A stretch of DNA of 64,000 bases from Megalonaias nervosa (GCA_016617855.1 JAECUM010096252.1:1-64000); one strand, 5' to 3'; numbered from the stretch's first letter, positions 21,957 to 34,099 are shown. Program-made: numbers and translations. Notes: generated from the letters alone by a model not told the origin.

Positions 21957-22717
21957 TGTCGTATAGGCACTGTATATGAGCTGGTCTAAAATTCATATGT
22001 CGTATGGGCACAATCTATGAGCTCTTCTAAAATTCCATTTGTCATATAGGCACTATATATGAGCTGGTCTAAAACTCATATGTCGTATGGGCACAATCTA
22101 TGAGCTCTTCTAAAATTCCATTGTCGTATAGGCACTATATATGAGCTGGTCTAAAACTCATATGTCGTATGGGCACAATCTATGAGCTCTTCTAAAATTC
22201 CATTGTCGTATAGGCACTATATATGAGCTGGTCTAAAACTCATATGTCGTATGGGCACAATCTATGAGCTCTTCTAAAATTCCATTGTCATATAGGCACT
22301 GTATATGAGCTGGTCTAAAACTCATATGTCGTATGGGCACAATCTATGAGCTCTTCTAAAATTCCATTGTCATATAGGCACTATATATGAGCTGGTCTAA
22401 AACTCATATGTCGTATGGGCACAATCTATGAGCTCTTCTAAAATTCCATTGTCATATAGGCACTATATATGAGCTGGTCTAAAACTCATATGTCGTATGG
22501 GCACAATCTATGAGCTCTTCTAAAATTAAATTGTCGTATAGGCACTATATATGAGCTGGTCTAAAACTCATATGTCGTATGGGCACAATCTATGAGCTCT
22601 TCTAAAATTAAATTGTCGTATAGGCACTATATATGAGCTGGTCTAAAACTCATATGTCGTATGGGCACAATCAATGAGCTCTTCTAAAATTCCATTGTCA
22701 TATAGGCACTATATATG
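21957..22717. repeat. 82-bp minisatellite made of two related 41-bp halves
   Basis: The word ggcact recurs at about 21966, 22049, 22131, 22213, 22295, 22377, 22459, 22541, 22623 and 22705, a period of 82 (once 83). Each unit has two diverged halves of 41 bp: one with gtcgtataggcac and gagctggtc, the other with gtcgtatgggcac and gagctcttc. Degenerate units continue at 22976-23060 beyond the MITE. Units are nearly identical in the centre, indicating recent expansion. Confidence 0.95.
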
Positions 22718-22967
22718 CAGTGGCATCACAAGGGTTGGTGTAACCCAGTGCGGTAACTTATGGTTTCACCCCCATGGACCTCCTTCCTACACAAAAATTC
22801 AAAACTTTTGTAGACAGTCATGTGCAGTAACTCATGATCTCATCCCCATGGACCTCCTTCCTGCACCTTATTTCAACATTTTTATATACAGTAATTTTAT
22901 GTCACCCCCTCTGACGGTGTTACCCGGTGCGGTCCGCAACCCCCGCATCCCCCTAGTGACGCCACTG
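22718..22967. mobile_element. 250-bp hAT-type MITE with 8-bp TSD
   Basis: The termini are CAGTGGCATCACAAGGG and, inverted, CAGTGGCGTCACTAGGG (two mismatches in 17). A perfect 8-bp duplication TATATATG lies at 22710-22717 and 22968-22975. Eight-bp duplications and CAGTGGC-type ends fit hAT transposons. The interior has a direct duplication of about 80 bp built on ccccatggacctccttcct. No open frame codes for a transposase, so it is non-autonomous. It landed inside a minisatellite unit. Confidence 0.9.
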
Positions 22968-22975
22968 TATATATG

Positions 22976-23062
22976 AGCTCATCTAAAACTCTAAGGTCGT
23001 ATGGGCCCTGTATATTCGACCTTGTCTATAGCTCTAAGGTCGTATATGCCCTGTTTATGACC
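22976..23062. repeat. degenerate tail of the 41/82-bp minisatellite
   Basis: Two diverged 41-bp units (aggtcgtatgggccctgtat, aggtcgtatatgccctgttt) beyond the MITE. Confidence 0.75.
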
Positions 23063-23449
23063 TTATATCGTTATGTCTATTTAATTTGCATTGCTTGTTA
23101 GTCTTTTTGATAGTTTATTTTTTCATTTCATTATATGCTGTGGATAATGAACATTGTATCTAGTGCCTGATTTTGTCCTAAATCAGTGACAGTTTTGGTA
23201 AACAACTTATTTTCTCAGTGTGGGATCATTATCTTGAGCTGAGTCAAGGACATTTTATATCTAAAAGCTAGGCTACGGGATGGCTGTCATATGACTTTCT
23301 AAATTATGTTTAAGAACTTTCTAGAACAATGTACTTTTGATCCTTATCCGGGGTCTCTTTTGACGTCTTATTTTAAAACAAAAATCTTGTTTATTTTAAA
23401 GTTAGTCATTCGTGCTTTACGATCTAGCAGAATCAATTGGTATTATTGT

Positions 23450-23898
23450 TGTGTCTAGTAGTTCATTTGGTCTGGAGTTTATTAATTCAAATTATTTAAT
23501 TAAAGTGATTTTCCTCTGGAAATACAGAGTGCTCATGGAAAAAATAATGTTCTTGAATAAAGGCATTCACTGGGATTTATAATGAATTCAAACCTGAAAT
23601 TATATTACTGTGTTTCAAAACCAGATTTTTGGTACAACACCACGACAAAGGACACCACAGACACATCCACAATTTCGACGTTGGATTTAACGTGGATTTC
23701 CACCAACGTTTTTATTCAGAACGTTAATTATTAGGACTTGTGTCTGTAATTCTAGGATTATATTGGGATTTAATTTGCAATACCGTTCATATTTATTGGC
23801 ACTTTGTGTTCTAGGGAAATAATTTATTTGTTGAATTTTACAAAGTTTGTTGCTTTTCACTCCATTCTGTTACTTATTTTAAGAGCATAGACTCGTTG

Positions 23899-23901
<3 letters not shown>
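23450..23901 (+). repeat. TGTTACG-ended repeat family, copy 1 (diverged)
   Basis: The right end reads ctagggaaataatttatttg, then tttgttgcttttcactcc and ttttaagagcatagactcgt, ending at a (TA)n tract. Blocks match copies at 25036-25810 and, inverted, at 47296-48159 (for example ccctagaaaacaaggt on the other strand). The left boundary is uncertain. Confidence 0.6.

Positions 23902-23957
<56 letters not shown>
23901..23957. repeat. (TA)n microsatellite
   Basis: About 55 bp of alternating TA abutting the end of a repeat-family copy. Confidence 0.95.
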
Positions 23958-23961
<4 letters not shown>

Positions 23962-24326
23962 ATCCATTTTCTTAGGTACCACAGTGTAATTATATCTATT
24001 TGAATGTGTACTGCTATCAATTATATTATTATTGTTACATACTGTGATTTTGCTTTCATCATAAGAAAACAGTATGGAAATAAATATTCTATGTACGTTA
24101 TGTTTCTGTTCTTCTGACTGGTTCCTTTCGCCCGTCTTCAAAATAGAAATTCATCTCAAAAGCGCTTGGACATTTTCTTTCACTACAATGCCGTTCTTTG
24201 TCACGTTTGTTTCCTGTATTAACGTTTCCTCCGCAAAAGCGATATCAAGATGATTCATTATATATGGAATGATTTGTACTTGCTATGGGGTGTGTGGATA
24301 TGGTTGTGAGTGCGTAGGTGTGCACG

Positions 24327-24358
24327 TGTGTGTGTGTGTGTGTGACAGGATGACCTTC

Positions 24359-24436
<78 letters not shown>
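24327..24436. repeat. compound (TG)n-(TA)n-(GA)n microsatellite
   Basis: (GT)n near 24327-24343, then (TA)n at 24361-24404 followed directly by (GA)n to 24434 and a G-rich run. Confidence 0.95.
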
Positions 24437-24437
<1 letters not shown>

Positions 24438-25035
24438 GGAGGGGGGAAGGCAGTCTTTGGAATTTTCATATTTAATTAATAATAATCGATGTTTAGAACA
24501 TTATAATAGGTTTAAGAAACAACAACAACAACAAAGCATTAAATAGATCACAGCATGTGTACCACGTAAGCGACAAATGTACCGTATGATGTCGGCAGGG
24601 TTTGCAACTTTGTATAAGTGATAAACACTGTAGATATATCCCAAGGAAAGCGCACATATACCGTTACGACGAACCATATTCTTGTAGGTTACTTGTTGTA
24701 ATTTATATTGTAAACTGTTCATCCAGCACAAATTCTTTTTCCCTCTCACTCCATATTTCTGCGTAGTTTGTCCGTTATGCTTGAAAGGGGAGGGGGGAAC
24801 AGAAAGCAGAAAGGATTGCGATGAAATTGCTTACCATATTAAATTCATTTAGAAAACGGGGATTATTAAAGTTTTTATCGTTATTTTCATACGTCACTAA
24901 TGATTAATGTGTGGAAATTCATAATTGATCTTGTGATTTATCTATGCATATTATTGTTCCATGGACGGATCATAGTTTGATATACCACTTGTATTGGTAT
25001 ATCAAATTGCTTTATGCCAACACTTTTAAAGCCAT
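24437..25035. other. non-coding; perfect 12-bp hairpin at 24976-25006
   Basis: No supported gene. TTTGATATACCA at 24976-24987 and its complement at 24995-25006 form a perfect 12-bp stem with a 7-base loop, just left of the TGTTACG-family copy. Confidence 0.5.
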
Positions 25036-25810
25036 GTTATTTGCAAATATATGTAATTAATGTGATTAATTACTTGTGTGTTAGTTTTAAATTTCTTTTT
25101 TATTTTATTTTATTTCATTACATGTTATTGTAATGATAACTTTATTCACTGGATTTGACATTTTCCCAGAAAATTCAGTACAGTTCTGTTAAACCTCATA
25201 AACACGCAATAGTTTGAAACTTTGTATATTTTGGTGACCTAGATTTCAAGCCAGTTTCAGATCTTTAGTAAACAACTTTTAAAACAAAATTATTATTGAA
25301 TTTTATAGTAAGATTCGTTCAGTACAATCGAATTCGCCAATGGCGGACGTGACAGCTGGCATATAATGTTACTACGTCGCTTGAAAGGAAGTAATCACGT
25401 GACCTATCAGGTGATCCGTTTTGCATTTTAGTTATAGTCAAAATTGACGTTTCATAGTGATTTTTGGTCAGTTGTAATTTATACCTTCGGGCTCGAAGGT
25501 ATTATTTTTGTTGTTGCCAGTTTGATTTGAGTTTTTCTATTTTTCGGAATTAATGATTTATTTACTCTGGAAAATACTTTTGCTCATCAGAATTCTTGGA
25601 CAAAAACAAAGACATTTACTGAAAGTTATTCGGAACTCTAAAGCCGGAATATTATTCTTGGTGATTCAACAAGGAACTGTTGGCACGACAACACAAAACA
25701 GGTTAGAGAGGACATCATCGTCTTGCATCTTGGAACTTCATCGGGATTCGAACTTTGATTCACTTAGACTATTTTCTTTGTTACTTTTGTACAAGCCTAG
25801 ACACGTAACA
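25036..25810 (+). repeat. TGTTACG-ended repeat family, copy 2
   Basis: About 775 bp. It matches the inverted copy at 47296-48159 over nearly its whole length: ttgattcacttagact, cttcatcgggattcgaact, ggtattatttttgttg and ttacttgtgtgttagttt all have counterparts. The right end reads GCCTAGACACGTAACA, then a (CATA)/(TA) tract. The protein frame at 25553-25855 is a by-product. It has no coding capacity and is perhaps a solo LTR or a non-autonomous DNA element. Confidence 0.85.

Positions 25811-25850
<40 letters not shown>
25811..25850. repeat. (CATA)/(TA)n microsatellite
   Basis: About 40 bp of ATACATAC grading into TA. Confidence 0.9.
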
Positions 25851-25853
<3 letters not shown>

Positions 25854-27190
25854 AACGCCGACCCGGCTCTTCAGAGTTCTTTAGTACTGTTTTGGTGAGT
25901 ACATGAATGCGTGGTTATCAGGGTTCGAAAAGCGAATAGCCAGGACAACATCAAAAGGAGGTTCGACTGTTGGTTGGATTGTGGTCAAGTATCCAAAAGA
26001 ACGACGCAGTCAGTGTGTGTTCAACAAGAATATTTTTATCAAATAATGAAATTCATTATTTAAAGGTTGTGTGAAATAAAGAATATATTAAATTTGACAG
26101 TACTGTATTATGTCTTTCCATTGTCACAATACAAATATAGTTTTTATGGAAATATATTCATCATTTTGACTAGAATTTAAATGAATAAAGTTCACACATG
26201 TTTCTTCTTTGCAAATCAAATACAGTGTGTGATCATTTAAGTCTTACTACGCACCTGGGTGTAAGGTTGATAACCTGGGTGGACCCTTTACCTAACCTGG
26301 TTGTGCAACAACCTGGTTGGGTTTTAACTAAAATATACAAGTCAAGTAATAAATAGAATATGTATCACTCAGAATCCAGGTAGTAAACACAAACCAAGGC
26401 TGATTTTGCCACCTTGTAGGTGGACTGGTATCAGTATGAATTTCTCAGAGGGTTTGCATTATTACTTTTTGTGGAGATTTCCACCATGTTATTTTCCTCC
26501 TTCATCTCTATACTCTTACTCAACCCTGATGGTTCACCAGACAGACAATCAAGCTATTTCTTTTGACAGTTTGCCATCAATGCCCCCCTTCGCAATTCGC
26601 GCTGTGAGTATTTATAGTCCTAAGTAGCCAATCAGAATCGAGAGTTTTGTCATTCGGTTAAGTTCGTGAGTTGCCGTTAAGCTGAGTTAGGCCCAAGAAC
26701 AAAACTCAAAAGTGATCAAACGAATCGAGCGCGCGTGGAGCAGTTAACCGACAATATCAGAGATTTTTACAGATGGGCCAAACGTTGCCCGTAAAGATCA
26801 AACGAAGAAGTAAAGATGACAAAGCTTGAAAGGAATAGTTAACGAAAGACACAGGGAGTATGGCGTGTGTAATTTATGGCTTGTTATGAAACATTACTAG
26901 AGATATTTGTTCACGAAGTCAGCAATGCATAGCGTGTTCTAAAAATGGTAACCGCACACATTTTAAATTTCCACGGTGAAACCAAAAATTCCACCTTATA
27001 ATGAGATGGATATGCTCTGGTTTATATAAATATGATGTCTAATCGTTATTAATATTTCCAATAATAAGACTTAATGCATTTAGGAGTTGTTTCTTTCTTG
27101 TGTTTCTAGACTGAGCCTTAGTTTCGTAAAAACGTGAATGAGATGCAATACACAAATTTAATAGAGAATGTAGGACGGCGGCGTTACATG
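25851..27190. other. no recognisable gene
   Basis: It begins TGTAACGCCGACCCGGC and has an AATAAA near 26079, so a solo LTR is possible, but no target duplication or partner copy is visible. A run of ACCTGG(G/T)T words occurs at 26245-26320. The remainder is non-coding. Confidence 0.35.

Positions 27191-27262
<72 letters not shown>
27191..27262. repeat. (TA)n microsatellite
   Basis: About 70 bp of alternating TA. Confidence 0.95.
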
Positions 27263-27264
<2 letters not shown>

Positions 27265-28760
27265 CCACAACCACACATACACCAAGTTTCAAAAGAGCGT
27301 GAGAGATGTCAAAGTCGTTTTTAATTTATTTCCTGTCAAAAGACTGTCCGATTAAAATTGTTGGTGGTGGCATGAGTGTACTTAGGTTTTGGTGACAGTG
27401 ACTTCAACTCAGAAATCTATCATTGGATATGTAAAATATATAAGAGCGACTTTGCTATTCGATGATGTTTATTGCAGGGCCATTTGTGCTTAATAAAGTT
27501 ACTGGGTACATTTTATTATAGGAAAAGTCGCAGTATTGGTCAAACCAGACAGAATCTGGAAATTGTTCATAAATCAATGTTGGTCAAGATTTTTAAATCA
27601 TTTCCGCTTAACATGCATATGATGTACGGCATAAAATCAATAAAAGCATGAAACAAGTTAGCTGAAATAGGTACAACTGTTCTGGAGCAAAAAAAATTTG
27701 CAAAACATAAACAACTTCCTCCATATCATTGATTCATGTATAAATATATAGCGTATTGGAAATAAATATCCTCTTCATAAATCGATGGGGAGCTCATTGA
27801 TATGGCATATACGCAAGAGGTATAAAATAAATATGGTAAAAAATAAGTAATATAAATTGAAAGACAATTAAAACAAATGCCAAAGATGAAATAGTAAATG
27901 TTCTGTCAGAACACAACAAGGTTCATCGAGATGTATCTGTTCAGACATCAGATATCTAACTGAAGTAGTTCTTCTACAGATGCTTGATCATATCCAGTAC
28001 AACTGTCTAATAAAATCACCCAAAATACAAACGTATACCGAGTGACTGAAGTGTACGAAATAGCATGAAATATGAGTGATTGGAATAAAGCTTTTGCATC
28101 TTTGAAATTCTAACAATTACACTTACACAAGTCAGCTACCTTGCTGGAATATTCAGAATGAAGTTCAAGTAGACATGTTATTTTTAAATAAATATAGCGC
28201 ACAATAAACAAAGCACATTAAATAAAATACAAAATAATCCACTTATAAATACAATTTTTATCCACTTGATTTTCTTTCTATGTATATGACAGTGCAAGGT
28301 CACTCGTAGTTTGTTGTTCAAAATGTTTATGACAGTGCATGGCCACGTGTAGTTTGCTTCTGTCTGTGTGTGTCACAGTGCAATGGCGCTCGTGGTTTGT
28401 TTCTGGCTGTGTGCGTGACAGTGCAAGGCCATTCTTGATTTGTTTCTGGCTAACAGTATACTTGGAAATGCATTAAGGCTACTTATATGAGAGTACCTGC
28501 ACATGATCAAACCAAATTAAACCAGACAGTAATTTGCAAAATTCAAATTATCTCACTATCATATGAAATCGCGTGTAGAAGTATGGAAGTATTTCTAGAA
28601 CACTTGTAAATTAGAAATTACTGCCATGTCTTGCAACGGTAGGTGAACATTTCTAGTATAGTAAACTTGGAATTATTACCATCTCGCGTAAGGATAGATA
28701 ATTTCTTTGAGCACAATTCTAACGCTGAAATTAGTCCCATCATCTACCACAACTCTGAGT
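27263..28760. other. no recognisable gene
   Basis: AT-rich. A loose direct repeat of about 55 bp lies at 28285-28445 (gacagtgcaaggtcac / gacagtgcatggccac / cacagtgcaatggcgc / gacagtgcaaggccat). Confidence 0.45.
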
Positions 28761-28767
28761 TAACGGA

Positions 28768-28935
28768 ACTTGTGTGGCTCAGTGGTTAGCGTACCGGTAA
28801 GGGTACGGGTTCGAATACTACATCGGACCAGCCTGGGTCAGCTACCGTGATGCCCATGGCATTTTACTCCAGCTGCCTCGGCATTAAATAACCTACCTAT
28901 GTTGCTGTGCTGTGCAAACCACCAAACCAAACACA
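28768..28935 (+). mobile_element. tRNA-derived SINE (good A and B boxes)
   Basis: The head reads tggctcagtggttagcg (A box, 28773-28789) and, about 20 bp later, gggttcgaatac (B box, 28807-28818). These are the internal RNA polymerase III promoter elements of a tRNA. No cloverleaf is completed after the B box. A body with ttactccagctgcctcggca and an A/C-rich tail follows, so this is a SINE and not a tRNA gene. Confidence 0.7.
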
Positions 28936-29171
28936 AATTATGAGCTAGCACGGCTCAGAAGCAGTGTGGAGACAGCCAGCAACCGCTTGTCCTCAGAACG
29001 GCAATGATAAACTATCTCGGCGGACAATAAGATGTACTGTATGAAGAATAGCATAATTAGGGGAACAGTAGTTTGAAATTTTGTTGGGTAAATAATTAAA
29101 TTATGAAGACATCGACTGATTCAAAGCAAGATGGAAAACAATTGATCAGCTCTGCCGCTAGGAAAGAATTT

Positions 29172-29284
29172 CTCATCTCATCTCATCTATGCCTGTGGCC
29201 ACTGCTGGGGCATAGGCCGCCAACAAACTCTCTCCAACCATCTCGGTCTTGAGCAAGTCTCTCCAGCTGTCCACACGTGGGGAC
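29172..29284 (-). mobile_element. 113-bp LINE 3' end with perfect 12-bp TSD
   Basis: AGGAAAGAATTT occurs at 29160-29171 and again at 29285-29296. Between them, on the minus strand, is the end of a LINE ORF (SWRDLLKTEMVGESLLAAYA) followed by a short ATGAG-type repeat tail. A 5'-truncated copy with a long target duplication and 3' simple repeat is the signature of target-primed reverse transcription. The LINE family is not named. Confidence 0.85.
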
Positions 29285-29299
29285 AGGAAAGAATTTAGA

Positions 29300-30230
29300 G
29301 ATATGAAAAAGCAAAGTTTAAGCAGAATCAGAATGAAAAGTCTTAGAGACTCATTCAAAATAAAATATAACTGCGTGCGGATTTCACGTTGGGAACAATC
29401 AAAATTAGACTGAGCTATCCAGTGATACTGAAGAGTATTTAATAAAAACAGATCATTAACAATGTCAACAATTCAATTAAAATGTTCAAGTAGGGCTACC
29501 CTTAGCCATGAAATGCATGGCACGGACTACCAAGAAAGTAGAATAAACAGAGGACAGAGAATATTGCCAGATAAAAAGACGAATGAACATGATAAAAAGA
29601 GGTGAAACGGACAGTGTCATTAGACCTAGTAGTATAATTATAGGCTTTGTGCATTTTCATTACTTATAATGATCAATATCTTCTATATCCATGACGTGCC
29701 ATTAAATCCCACGCGAATGTGTGATTTAAGCAAGTGTACACTAACCCATGGTGAACCTTCTTCAGTGTGACAACAAGTAATGCTACTAGGCAATCAGGTC
29801 AATGCACTGCTGCAGACGCCTACCACTGAAAGGAGTAGTTAATAATCCAATGATAAAATTAAAACAGTTAGTGAATATAATAGCAGTAGTGAGGATCATC
29901 GAGAATGAAATAATTAGAGCGGTACCTTTAGCATTATAATATAACAATGGCATACACATTCACTGAACATGAGAAGAAACACGAACAAATTGCACAGCGA
30001 TGCATAAGTAAGACACCTTGCTAAATTTACCAATCATCTGTCTGAGCAAAAAATCGGCAGCATGGACTGTAGGTATCAGTGGCACAAAACGTTGGAGGTT
30101 ATTAGGTATCATTGCAAAAGGAGTGGCGTACTAGTTGGTGTAAGATATTCTCAAGACTTAGATGTACCTCATTCTGATTTCAGATCAAAGGAAATTTTTT
30201 GTCTGAGTTGAGACCTTGCCTATCTCACCA
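29300..30230. other. no recognisable gene
   Basis: Non-coding AT-rich DNA between the LINE fragment and relic B. Confidence 0.4.
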
Positions 30231-30235
30231 GGAAG

Positions 30236-30428
30236 ATGCGTGTTTATTTATCAGAATCTGATGTGAGATTAAAAATAACTTTTATAGTTGGAGAAAAGTA
30301 TCATGCAGTTGATGGTTTTCAATTTGAGTATTCTCCTCTGTGGTATAAAACGTTGACTTCTATACGAAAGTATATAAAGCAGAAACTGATAAAACGAGGA
30401 CAGATGGAAACAACTGCACATTCAATTT

Positions 30429-30493
<65 letters not shown>

Positions 30494-31200
30494 GTCTACC
30501 TATCCAAGGTGTATGCCTTAGAAAATATAAACTCTGAGGTAGAACATGGTATTAAGAATATTCCAAATTTTTTTTTATTGCGTTACGTGTTGGTCTGGGT
30601 GCTCGACCATACATTAAAGGTGCTAAAGGAGCAAAGTCACGTAATCAGCTTTGCCCGCCATCCGGATCTGTTTGCGATGATTATCGTGCTCACTGGGAAA
30701 GAGTCGCCAACGCAATAAATATAGAACCAATGATAGTAGAAACACCCGACAACGTCAACACTCTTGATCAAAATGATAAAGAAGTCAATGAAATAATAGC
30801 AAAGATTGAAGCGATTGAACGTTCTGATCCTGATAAAGTAAAAAAAAATTTAAAAAATGTATTCACGGAACTTGCAATTAGACAAAGATTTTCCCCTATA
30901 TAACAGTATGCCTACAGTCAATCCGTTGAGGAGAATCGCAAGAAAGTGTGCACAATCGTGCGGTATGCAGAAGGCTGGCATACTTGAGTTACTAGGACTC
31001 GAAAATGAACAACAGCCGGTTGTGCAGCAACTTTCACCGGACGAACCACATCCGCTTGTAACGGCAACGTTAACGGGGCAACAACTGAAAGAATCTAAGC
31101 AAGAACGTGGAATAAAAATACCAAAAGGAAAAAGAAAAGCTGATATACATGCATTATTAAGTCTCACAGTTGAACCGCGTCTGACCGTAAGATAACTTCG
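30236..31200 (+). pseudogene. possible relic B upstream ORFs (unrecognised)
   Basis: Three open stretches precede the PolB relic. 30236-30430 is cut by (TA)n. About 30570-30902 lacks an ATG and reads VGLGARPYIKGAKGAKSRNQ ... KEVNEIIAKIEAIERSDPDK. 30857-31195 reads MYSRNLQLDK ... ERGIKIPKGKRKADIHALL. Their composition is protein-like and they lie on the same strand as PolB, so they may be its N-terminal extension or a preceding gene. I recognise no family. The overlap between frames near 30860-30900 suggests one frameshifted gene. Confidence 0.35.
30431..30492. repeat. (TA)n microsatellite
   Basis: About 60 bp of alternating TA inside the first open stretch. Confidence 0.95.
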
Positions 31201-32067
31201 TGCAACAGCAGCACGATTAGATATCAAGATTCATTTCCTTGCAAAGGGAAATTGCACACAAAGTTCAGGAAGAAATTACTGTTGAAATTACCGTTGACGC
31301 ATTACAGTCACTATCACCGCTGAAGCCGTTGCCTATGTTCAACAGAAAAGTTCCAGAATTTAAGTTGTATAAAAGTTATAGTAATCTGCTAGATTACCGG
31401 TCTGCGATTACATGAGTATATAAGGGAAACATACATTATATCAAATTTTTTCAGCACGTGCGTGAGACGGCGTTGCCGTCCAAAGTCAAGGCTGTCATTG
31501 TTCTCAATACCTTGCATGGCCGTGCCGATTCCTGAGAGAGATAATAAAGATCAACCTAGAAAATACAAACAGTACCTAGGCGAACTTAAGTTTGGTAACA
31601 TTGAATTCCCTATACAAGTTACTGATATCGTTAATTTTAAGCCACTCAACCCTGACAACGTGAATAATTTCTTTGGAGTAAAGGAATGCATCCAGTGAAA
31701 ATTGCGTAGTATTATAATGATTTCGTATTACTGAGCGATATCGATGGTTCATTGATACGGTATCATTATGCGAGGAACATAGATTTTTCACCAATGGTTT
31801 AGCTTCACAGCGGTAAAACGTTTCCATTCAGATGTTGCAGGAATGTGTTTAGCACACAACCTTTGCTTGACAACCATAATATTTAAAGTGGCGGAATCAG
31901 TGAAAAGCCTGGTAAGAATATTTTGTACTGCGGAGCAACGAAAAATGAAATCCCTGTATGTAATTAAATCGAACTTCGAATGTCTTAACATTACAATGGA
32001 CTATCCTTTGGTTTTAAGTACAGCCCAAGTTGTGGAACACGTCCTATGGGGGTTCTGTTATACTGCT
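31201..32067 (+). pseudogene. relic B family-B DNA polymerase, N-terminal region and exonuclease start
   Basis: The pieces match the protein-primed PolB of Polintons. PSKVKAVIVLNTLHG corresponds to the block before N-x-D-x-x-C-F in element D. ERDNKDQPRKYKQYLGELKF and then FPIQVTDIVNF and VNNFFGVKE correspond to 62760-62900. A degenerate zinc-finger stretch near 31800-31900 and the exonuclease start (SLYVIKSNFECLN, normally an Asp-Phe-Glu box, here Asn-Phe-Glu) follow, then GFCYT. Several frames are needed. The exonuclease Asp has been lost. A LINE fragment interrupts at about 32068. Confidence 0.75.
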
Positions 32068-32591
32068 GCCGTTGTTGATGTTCTTGCTGCTGGCGCTTCG
32101 AGTTCAAAGGTGACCATGACATCACTAACTGGTTTTTCTGTGAGTACGTGAGTGACTGATCAAGCCAATTTGTGCTTTGAACTGTCTGTGGCACACTTTA
32201 TAGTAGATGCCACTTGTGTTTGCTTGAATAATAGAGGAAGTGTTGTGGTTCTGAGATTTCCGCTACTCTTGTTCTGCACTGCCTATGCAATTCTTTTCCG
32301 TTCAAAGTCTCTTGTTCCAGTATGTATCGACGAGTCTCACTCAACCAAGTGGAGCTATCCTGTGTGATTTCATTCCAAGATTTAGGGTCATTGTTGAAGT
32401 TATTCAGGGAGGAACTGAGGGAATCTCCCGCTGTTTCTTCGGTCCAGTGAAAAGTTACCCTATAACCGTAGCCATTTGTGTGCAGGTCTGCAGCTACAGC
32501 TCCAAGTATATCCACAAGGAATCCGCTGAGGGACAGGAATAGGTTCATGACTTGCGCGTGAGTTGGACTTACGTGAGGGAACGTTGAGAAG

Positions 32592-32648
<57 letters not shown>

Positions 32649-32735
32649 CGGGCCTGTCTCAATTGAAAGGCAAGACAGTGTCGAGACGTCTGTAGGCAGG
32701 CCTCGATGCATAGGATGACCATATACTGCAGTTAG
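32068..32735 (-). mobile_element. LINE ORF2 3' end with C2H2 tail, inserted in relic B PolB
   Basis: On the minus strand: NNFNNDPKSWNEITQDSSTW, then an Arg-rich helix, then a decayed C2H2 finger (SSKHKWHLL; normally followed by an ...AQIGLISH-type stretch) and an A/C-rich tail. This is the standard C-terminus of a LINE polymerase common in invertebrates. A (GA)n tract at 32596-32644 splits the frame. PolB similarity resumes at about 32760, so the insertion lies within the polymerase. Confidence 0.7.
32596..32644. repeat. (CT)n microsatellite
   Basis: About 48 bp of alternating CT. Confidence 0.95.
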
Positions 32736-32759
32736 TCAGATGTGACGGGCAGACTGAGC

Positions 32760-33883
32760 TGGCAGTCTTGGTGACTAACGTGATCAGTATTTATGCGTCG
32801 ACGTTTCGTGATACAGTTATGCGTGTGTACAAGGTCGACCCACGCCCTACTTCTCGTCACCGGAAATGACCTGGGATGCGCTGCTCTCAAAACCCAAGGT
32901 GGAATTATAACTATTCAACGATAATGACCAGAATATGTTTGTTGGAACTTTGTATCCAAGGTGTGATTTATATGGCAATCCAACGAAACAGCCAAAACGG
33001 GTAAAACCATGACCTAGTGACCAGCTACATCATGTATCTTTAGCTCTACAGTCTGTGTGGGCAATGATGTAGCTCGTGTCCGTTGGCGAGCGCACATAGA
33101 CATTCCCAAACACGTATATGAATACAACAGGAACATCGACCATGAATAATTCTTTGAAGCTGATATTGATTATCCTCTGGATCCAGAAGAGTTTTGGTGC
33201 CTTGATGGTAATTGTCCCGATAACAATGTGGAATTGTGAACGAATACAAACGCAAATATACTGAATGCATTAAGCCTGTCCCGAATCTTTGACTGAAAAC
33301 AACTATGCAGTCCGCGTACGAAACCTGCAGTTGTATTTACGACTGCGAGATAACTGGATGTTTAAATTTCGCCAGATGGATTGGATGGAGCTTAATATAC
33401 TATACAGATTAAGGAGAATCTGCTCACAAATCCCGGGAACGAGTCTGAGAAAAACTTCATCAAACAGAAGAACGACGCAATGTCCGGTAAAATGTTTGAG
33501 AATGATGGAAACCGAATCGGCGTTGATCGTGTTCTTGACATTGAGCAAGACAAGCTCAACTGGTTAATTGCGGACGCTCCATTTCATTCAGCAGTGCACA
33601 GCAAGAAAGAAAAGCTGACGTTGACAAAGCCGATATATTTGGGTCCATCTGTATGAGGTTGGTCGAAGCGTTTGATGTATGAGTTTGATATGCTTGTATC
33701 AATCCGCGCTGACAGCATGAAGCTGCTCTATACGGACACAGATTCGCTCTTGATGCATATCCCAACATATGACGTGTAAGCGGATATGGCTGGACCAAAC
33801 TTGGTACACTAATTCGATACCAGCTAGTATCCAAAAGACCATACGCTGTTTAGTAACACCCACAGAAAATCATAGGAAAATTC
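32760..33883 (+). pseudogene. relic B family-B DNA polymerase, palm region
   Basis: Scattered frames give, in order, the PolB blocks FRDTVMRVYKVDP, EMTWDALLSK, an acidic block EADIDYPLDPEEFW, NNYAVRVRNLQLYLRL, KQKNDAMSGKMFENDGNR (normally ..LMNNSVFGKTMEN..), LTLTKPIYLG and the catalytic motif C as LLYTDTDSL. The order and spacing match Polinton protein-primed polymerases. Several stops and shifts exist, for example VFGK turned to MSGK. A Ty3 element begins directly after the post-motif-C stretch at 33884. Confidence 0.85.
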
Positions 33884-34099
33884 TGTTGATATGTTGTCCA
33901 CTAGTAGGGGACATACCAGTCAGCTGCTTAACAGGCAGACAATGTTCTCAGAGTAATACAACTTTTATTAGGTCATCATGTACATACTACACATTCCATC
34001 ATAGGCTAGTAACAGACATCAGTCATGTGACTACACTGAGAAGCTGAATGAATCTACTATGCTCTGTTTCAAATTATGCTACATTAATTTTATTCAACG
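33884..34099 (-). repeat. 3' LTR of Ty3/gypsy B
   Basis: 216 bp. It is nearly identical to 37926-38152 apart from an indel of about 11 bp and scattered substitutions. The plus-strand form begins TGTTGATATG and ends TTCAACG, the last base mutated from the CA end. Confidence 0.92.

Noticed and set aside
22034..22717. CRISPR-like or regulatory repeat array
   Set aside because: Head-to-tail 82-bp units without spacers; an ordinary minisatellite.
25851..26130. Solo LTR beginning TGTAACG
   Set aside because: No target duplication and no second copy in the window; the end could not be fixed.
28768..28860. tRNA gene
   Set aside because: A and B boxes are present, but the 3' half cannot form acceptor and T stems, and a SINE body follows.
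30236..30718. 160-residue plus-strand frame as an intact protein
   Set aside because: It reads through a (TA)n microsatellite and matches no family as a whole.
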